DNA of 64,000 bases from Streptosporangiaceae bacterium (GTDB taxonomy: Bacteria; Actinomycetota; Actinomycetes; Streptosporangiales; Streptosporangiaceae), in NCBI GenBank assembly GCA_019245115.1, contig JAFARZ010000160.1:1-64000 (forward strand), written 5' to 3'. The position numbers and the translations under genes were made by a program. Positions 60,471 to 64,000 of this stretch are shown one piece after another. The notes under the pieces are model-generated. The model had not been told where the DNA came from, searched no databases, and saw only the letters and a list, made by a program, of their open reading frames with translations. Within the stretch, counting starts at the first letter, position 1. Each line of letters begins with the position of its first letter.

Positions 60471-61438
60471 GGGTTCTGGTCACCGGGGCCGCCGGTTTTG
60501 TCGGCTACGCAGTGGCCGCGCTGCTGGTCGACTGCGGGTACGAGGTCATGGGGCTGACCCGCTCCGGGACATCCGCGCTGCCCCACGGCGTTGCCCGGCT
60601 GGAAGGCGACCTGCGCACACCCGAGACTCTGCCCCGGGCGCTCGCCGAGGTCGACGGTGTGTGCCACCTGGCCGGGCTGACCAAGGTCCGCCAGTCGCGG
60701 AGCAGTCCCGTTGACTACTGGCGCACCAACGTCGGTGGCACGCTGGCCCTCCTCGACGCCCTCGCCAGCGCCCGTGGGGGGCGGCTGGTCCTTGCCTCCA
60801 CCTGCGCGGTGTACGGCGAACAGGCCGCCCAACCGATCAGCGAGATGGCGGCCGTGGCGCCGAGTAGCCCGTATGGCACGAGCAAGCTCGCTGCCGACCA
60901 GGCAGCCGCGGACCTCGCCGCTACCGGAGCGATCGGGGCGATCAGCCTGCGCGCCTTTAACGTGGCCGGAGCCCTGCCCGGACACCCCGACCGCGACACG
61001 AGTCGGCTTATTCCCCAGCTCCTGGCTGTCCAACAGGGCCGAGCACCCGAGCTGGTCATCAACGGCGACGGCAGCGCAGTCCGCGACTTCGTGCACGTCG
61101 CCGACATGGCCACCGCGTTCCTCCTCGCCCTGCACGCGTGTGAGCCGGGCAGGTGGCGCGTCTACAACGTCGGCAGTGGCCACCCCAGCACCGTGCACGG
61201 CGTCATTACCGCCGCCGAGGCAGTGACCGGACGACCCGTCACCCGACGGCACACCGCCGCCGCGCACGAGCCGGCAACCCTGTGGGCCGACAGCACCCGC
61301 ATCCACTCCGAGCTGGGCTGGCGAGCTGAAAAGTCACGCCTTCCCGAGATCATCTCCGACGCCTGGGCCGCCCTGAACTGCCCGCCGAATATTCGATTCC
61401 GGAATAGCACGGAACCGACTGCGCTCCACCTTCCGTGA
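60467..61438 (+). CDS. NAD-dependent epimerase/dehydratase (nucleotide-sugar SDR)
   Basis: A 323-residue extended SDR. The N-terminal MRVLVTGAAGFVGYAVAALL binds NAD, STCAVYGEQ near residue 109 supplies Ser, and SSPYGTSKLAADQAA near 134 carries the YxxxK. GDGSAVRDFVHVADMATAFL near 202-221 is the nucleotide-sugar-binding signature of GalE-like enzymes. It probably interconverts or dehydrates a UDP- or dTDP-sugar. It overlaps the XRE/NUDIX-like regulator by four bases and should be co-translated. No glycosyltransferase is next to it. Confidence 0.87.
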   Translation: MRVLVTGAAGFVGYAVAALLVDCGYEVMGLTRSGTSALPHGVARLEGDLRTPETLPRALAEVDGVCHLAGLTKVRQSRSSPVDYWRTNVGGTLALLDALASARGGRLVLASTCAVYGEQAAQPISEMAAVAPSSPYGTSKLAADQAAADLAATGAIGAISLRAFNVAGALPGHPDRDTSRLIPQLLAVQQGRAPELVINGDGSAVRDFVHVADMATAFLLALHACEPGRWRVYNVGSGHPSTVHGVITAAEAVTGRPVTRRHTAAAHEPATLWADSTRIHSELGWRAEKSRLPEIISDAWAALNCPPNIRFRNSTEPTALHLP

Positions 61439-61636
61439 CCGCCTGAACTGCTGTTGTCTTGCCAACATGATCCGCACCGGACCACAGCATCACCTCGGCA
61501 CGACGCACGCGCCAACTGAACACGGTCTCCCGAGTTGGCAGGACCGGCGGCGGTGCCGTACCCACCGGCGCCGATCCTGCCCAACAACCGTCACCCACAC
61601 CAGGCCAACCCGGACCGCGCATCGAGCGAGCACGCC

Positions 61637-62140
61637 ATGAGCGCGGATCCCGTCGGCGGGCCGGTGCGCCACGCTCATCAGGACGTGCCGAGAAAGCTCG
61701 CCGTCATTGACCATCGCCTTCACCAGATATCCACCCAGCTCTACACCATGAGCAAGTTGCTCAGCCAACTCGACGAGATCCGCTCCAACCTCGAAACGCT
61801 GACCGGATCGCTCAGGTCGGGCGGCTCGATCGTCAACGGCCGCGTTCCCCGCCGGGACCGCGCAGTAAGCCCCCGGCAGGGCGCTGATCACCCAGGGTCG
61901 CCCCGTCGGGCTACCGGCTGGCCGTCGGTTGAGCGAGTGCCCCCCGACACTCAGCTCCCGGCGGCCAGCCGGTCCCCCACGAGAAGGCGCGATGCGCTGG
62001 GTGGTGAGGCTGCAGACCACGATGACCATCACAACGGCCCTCACCTGTCCACAAACCATCGAGCTGGCGTGGGTGAGCGGCCCCGCCCGCCGACACTGAC
62101 TCCCAGCTCAACGCCGCCAGCCGTCCGCCGCGCCGGGTAG
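61637..62140 (+). CDS. doubtful ORF with a predicted short coiled coil
   Basis: About 167 residues. Residues 15-60 look helical and coiled (KLAVIDHRLHQISTQLYTMSKLLSQLDEIRSNLETLTGS-type heptads). The rest is Arg/Pro/Ser-rich and may be GC-driven open frame. ATG at 61637 lacks a good ribosome-binding site. It may be only a short real peptide or nothing; I list it because the heptad pattern is unlike frame shadows. Confidence 0.3.
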   Translation: MSADPVGGPVRHAHQDVPRKLAVIDHRLHQISTQLYTMSKLLSQLDEIRSNLETLTGSLRSGGSIVNGRVPRRDRAVSPRQGADHPGSPRRATGWPSVERVPPDTQLPAASRSPTRRRDALGGEAADHDDHHNGPHLSTNHRAGVGERPRPPTLTPSSTPPAVRRAG

Positions 62141-62159
62141 GACCGGTGATTGCCCCGCC

Positions 62160-62366
62160 GGTCCTACCCGGCGAAGCTACGGGGCGAGCGTCGCTGGATC
62201 CGCCTGTGGGTGAAGGCTGAGTACCAGCGTGGAAGTCGCTGGCGAGTTGGTCGTTGAAGACTCGGATGCGGACTTGAAGGAGCAGGTACGCGCCGCGGGA
62301 TTTCCAGCGTATCTGCTGTTTTTTGACCATGCTGATGACCTGGTTGACCGCGGACTCGGTGAACAC
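62160..62366 (-). pseudogene. 3' remnant of an insertion-sequence transposase (ISKra4-like)
   Basis: Reads ESAVNQVISMVKKQQIRWKSRGAYLLLQVRIRVFNDQLASDFH, which resembles the C-terminus of ISKra4-type transposases (KKQQMRW and RGAHLLLQ motifs); the expected RWYPAFTH end is in a different frame. Only this end remains and it is frameshifted. The family assignment is from memory of the motif. Confidence 0.55.
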
Positions 62367-62441
62367 GGAACAACAAATTGATCATCCCACCGCTTCTAGC
62401 CCATCTTTCCCATTCTAAATCTATCTCAGGCGTCGTTGATC

Positions 62442-62921
62442 TTACAGTCCCGTCTGGACTCGCTTACGGTCCCCGACAGTCCTTCCTGCGCCGGTCGGTG
62501 CTGTGAGGCGGACAGTGGTGGCGCTGAGGAAATGGTCGATGGTGCGCTGTTGATCGGGGGTGAAGGCGGTGTAGATCTCAGCGAGTTCGTCGCCGAGGTT
62601 GTTATACGTGGCGTGGAGGGCTTGGCGGCCGTGGTCGGTGAGGGTGATCAGGCGCTTGCGACGGTCCGTCGGGTGTGGGTGTCGTCGCGCGTAGGTTGTC
62701 TTTTCGAGTCTGTCGACGAGTTCGGTTGCTGAGGCGCTGGTGATCTGGAGTCGGGTGGCAAGTTCCGTGGCGGTGAGTGGTCCCTCGGTGTAGAGGTGAC
62801 CAAGTGCCACGATCTCGGTGGGGCTAACGCCAAGTTGGTAACGCGCGGCGTGGGCCCGGTAGCGCTCCGCAGCGATAACCAGGCCGCGTACCGCGAGGGC
62901 TAGCGACTGGTCATGTTTCAT
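62442..62921 (-). CDS. MarR-family transcriptional regulator
   Basis: A 159-residue winged-helix protein: LGVSPTEIVALGHLYTEGPLTATELATRLQITSASATELVDRLEK-type sequence near 30-75, then the wing RRHPHPTDRRKRLITLTDHG near 79-97 and a C-terminal dimer helix. ATG at 62921, immediately next to a 13-bp palindrome that is the probable autoregulatory operator. MarR proteins usually sense phenolic or oxidising compounds and control a neighbouring gene; the small membrane proteins to the right could be affected but are in a separate transcript. Confidence 0.9.
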   Translation of the reverse strand: MKHDQSLALAVRGLVIAAERYRAHAARYQLGVSPTEIVALGHLYTEGPLTATELATRLQITSASATELVDRLEKTTYARRHPHPTDRRKRLITLTDHGRQALHATYNNLGDELAEIYTAFTPDQQRTIDHFLSATTVRLTAPTGAGRTVGDRKRVQTGL

Positions 62922-62926
62922 GTTCG

Positions 62927-62939
62927 CAAGGTTACCTTG
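62927..62939. promoter_or_regulatory. 13-bp palindrome at the MarR start
   Basis: CAAGGT-T-ACCTTG, perfect arms, five bases before the MarR ATG. Such sites are usual MarR operators. Confidence 0.6.
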
Positions 62940-63355
62940 TATTCAGGATACCGAGGCGTTACCCTATCGGGTGTTGGATTGACACTACAGGGTGAAGTGA
63001 GACCTCGTATGGGACGGTGCGCTTGTATGAGCACCAACGTCGGACGCTCGCTGCCGGGTGCAGCGGGGTGGACCTGCAACGGAACCGGATCGCACGTTTA
63101 GCCGGTTCGGGAGGTCAGGGGTGGTGCTGGAGGCGGGGTTGTTTGGGGTTGTTGGCGTGTGTCTCGCTCGGCGCACCCCTGCTCACTTGCACGGACAGAG
63201 CTAATCGTGCGTTCCGGTTCCGATATTGGTCCTTCCCGAGACTTACAGAGAGTTCCGAAGTTGTAGGAAGTTTTCACGTACCGGCGAGGAGGATTAAGTG
63301 GGAAAACGGCGCGAGACCAGAGACGTTGACCGGCGCGACGGGAGCGCAACAGAGC
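62940..63355. other. intergenic region before the small-protein cluster
   Basis: 416 bases. A perfect AGGAGG at 63288 precedes a GTG at 63298 whose frame closes after 47 codons; the next gene's frame is open through the same DNA but without a good start. Promoters for the right-hand cluster should be here. No RNA gene seen. Confidence 0.35.
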
Positions 63356-63727
63356 GTGATAAAGTCGATCAGATCGCTCCTCTATACTCTATACCAGGCA
63401 CTAGATGTGACTCTGGATTTTTTGACTCGGATTTTCGATAGCATCACGCCTAGTCCGCGTCCACCAGTTACTGACGTTGTTGACCTTGAGGATGTCGTTC
63501 GATACTTTACCGAGAAGCATCCGGGCGACCCTAAGATCGCGGCGGGCGCCCTGATCAGAGTGCCTCACCCAAAAGGACAGCTACTTTTCCAAGTCTTCCT
63601 CGACGGTAATAACCGCGTCTGCCTTGATGACATGGGGAGGCCGTACGGGCAGCGTGTAGTGGCTCGGTCACTTGGCCGTGAGTTCAGAGATAAATTCTCC
63701 TCAAATGATCTTGTAATCTTCAGATAG
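63356..63727 (+). CDS. hypothetical protein with amphipathic N-terminus
   Basis: A 123-residue protein from the GTG at 63356. The first 30 residues (IKSIRSLLYTLYQALDVTLDFLTRIFDSI) are hydrophobic/amphipathic and may touch the membrane. The rest reads DVVDLEDVVRYFTEKHPGDPKIAAGALIR, KGQLLFQVFLDGNNRVC and RSLGREFRDKFSSNDLVIF, a compact alpha/beta domain I do not recognise. Codons such as ATA, CTA, AGA and TTT are common here but rare in neighbours, and base composition is lower in GC, suggesting recent transfer. First of three small genes in tight order. Confidence 0.6.
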   Translation: MIKSIRSLLYTLYQALDVTLDFLTRIFDSITPSPRPPVTDVVDLEDVVRYFTEKHPGDPKIAAGALIRVPHPKGQLLFQVFLDGNNRVCLDDMGRPYGQRVVARSLGREFRDKFSSNDLVIFR

Positions 63728-63734
63728 GATTTCT

Positions 63735-63872
63735 ATGTCGACAATCGCATCAATCGTCGTAGGCGTCGCTGCCGCTTTAGCGGTCATCATTCTCCTCGTC
63801 TGGAGAAGTAGAGCGAGGGCTAAGACTGTGGATATGACTTCCCTCACTGGATGGTTTAGGCGGAGGATGTGA
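63735..63872 (+). CDS. 45-residue single-span membrane protein
   Basis: ATG at 63735, seven bases after the previous stop. One membrane helix (residues 3-22: TIASIVVGVAAALAVIILLV) is followed by a basic patch WRSRARAK and a short tail ending GWFRRRM, giving an N-out orientation by the positive-inside rule. The function is unknown. It shares the atypical codon use of its neighbours. Confidence 0.55.
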   Translation: MSTIASIVVGVAAALAVIILLVWRSRARAKTVDMTSLTGWFRRRM

Positions 63873-63873
63873 A

Positions 63874-64000
63874 ATGGTGGACCCTGTGACACTTGGAATT
63901 GCAATAGCTGCATTCATTGGCACTGTCGTAGTTGGACTAGTTGTCTTGACCCTCGTTAAGCTCTTCGAATGGTTCAAAGCCCGCCGGAAGATCTCGCAGT
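63874..64000 (+). CDS. single-span membrane protein, truncated by the window end
   Basis: ATG at 63874 with GGAGG eight bases upstream and one base after the previous stop. Residues 6-32 form one hydrophobic helix (TLGIAIAAFIGTVVVGLVVL and onward), followed by KLFEWFKARRKISQ where the window ends. Same type as the preceding gene, in the same operon. The function is unknown. Confidence 0.55.
   Translation, partial: MVDPVTLGIAIAAFIGTVVVGLVVLTLVKLFEWFKARRKISQ

Overview
The window is 64 kb of high-GC chromosomal DNA from an actinobacterium. The conserved run DUF3046, recA, recX, miaB, an Rv2732c-like membrane protein, a DUF349 protein, miaA, dapF, hflX, lexA and a LysM/ChiZ-like gene has the same order as the recA-lexA region of mycobacteria and their relatives. 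A NamH-type UDP-MurNAc hydroxylase, an MptA/MptB-type mannosyltransferase, many XRE regulators with helical-repeat or DUF5753 partners, and SOS boxes of the TCGAAC-N4-GTTCGA type also fit. A member of the Pseudonocardiales is my best guess, but that is inference.

Layout. 1-6.1 kb: the 3' end of a group II intron, an alpha/beta hydrolase, and regulator-rich accessory DNA ending in an XRE/DUF6879 pair that diverges from a tiny acidic peptide gene coupled to a protein-isoaspartate-methyltransferase homologue. 6.1-11.5 kb: a four-gene catabolic-looking operon (M24 peptidase-like protein, EphD-like hydrolase/SDR fusion, COG3687 protein, ferredoxin reductase) diverging from its probable TetR repressor across a large palindrome. 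11.6-16.6 kb: a second glutamyl-tRNA synthetase with a COMT-like methyltransferase, an amidohydrolase, and a lone MacB/FtsX-type permease. 16.8-22.1 kb: isoprenoid/carotenoid genes (phytoene synthase, desaturase, polyprenyl diphosphate synthase) plus a lipid-linked mannosyltransferase. 22.2-28.1 kb: an accessory island with a truncated regulator, a broken HAD gene, an XRE/small-protein pair, a NUDIX hydrolase and a group II intron ending one base before the start codon of a metF-like gene. 28.1-34.3 kb: metF-like gene, GNAT, SAV_6107-type HEPN protein behind an SOS box, MDMPI-fold protein, amino-acid dehydrogenase, NamH, DUF3046. 34.5-45.4 kb: recA with a mini-intein, recX, LysR, an Sdh1-type succinate dehydrogenase operon, a solute-binding protein, an MntP-like pump, miaB and its membrane partner. 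45.4-48.5 kb: a second XRE/small-protein island with a VapBC-type pair. 48.5-51.8 kb: DUF349, miaA, dapF. 51.8-54.7 kb: a scarred island between dapF and hflX containing duplicated scraps of both flanking genes and a decayed MAT/kinase/aminotransferase set. 54.7-58.8 kb: hflX, lexA, LysM gene, hydrolase, F420/PPOX-type protein. 58.8-64 kb: XRE regulator with a NUDIX-like C-terminus coupled to an epimerase, an insertion-sequence remnant, MarR, and a low-GC cluster of small putative membrane proteins running off the end.

Recurring themes. Accessory islands appear to have been inserted repeatedly into an otherwise conserved backbone, and three of them carry a divergent pair of an XRE regulator with a helical C-terminus and a small paralogous protein with a DPHV(T/P)GxC motif. 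This pair, the peptide/methyltransferase pair at 4.8 kb and the small-protein cluster at 63.4 kb are the best candidates for undescribed or barely described systems. SOS boxes at recA, lexA/LysM and the HEPN gene suggest a local LexA regulon.
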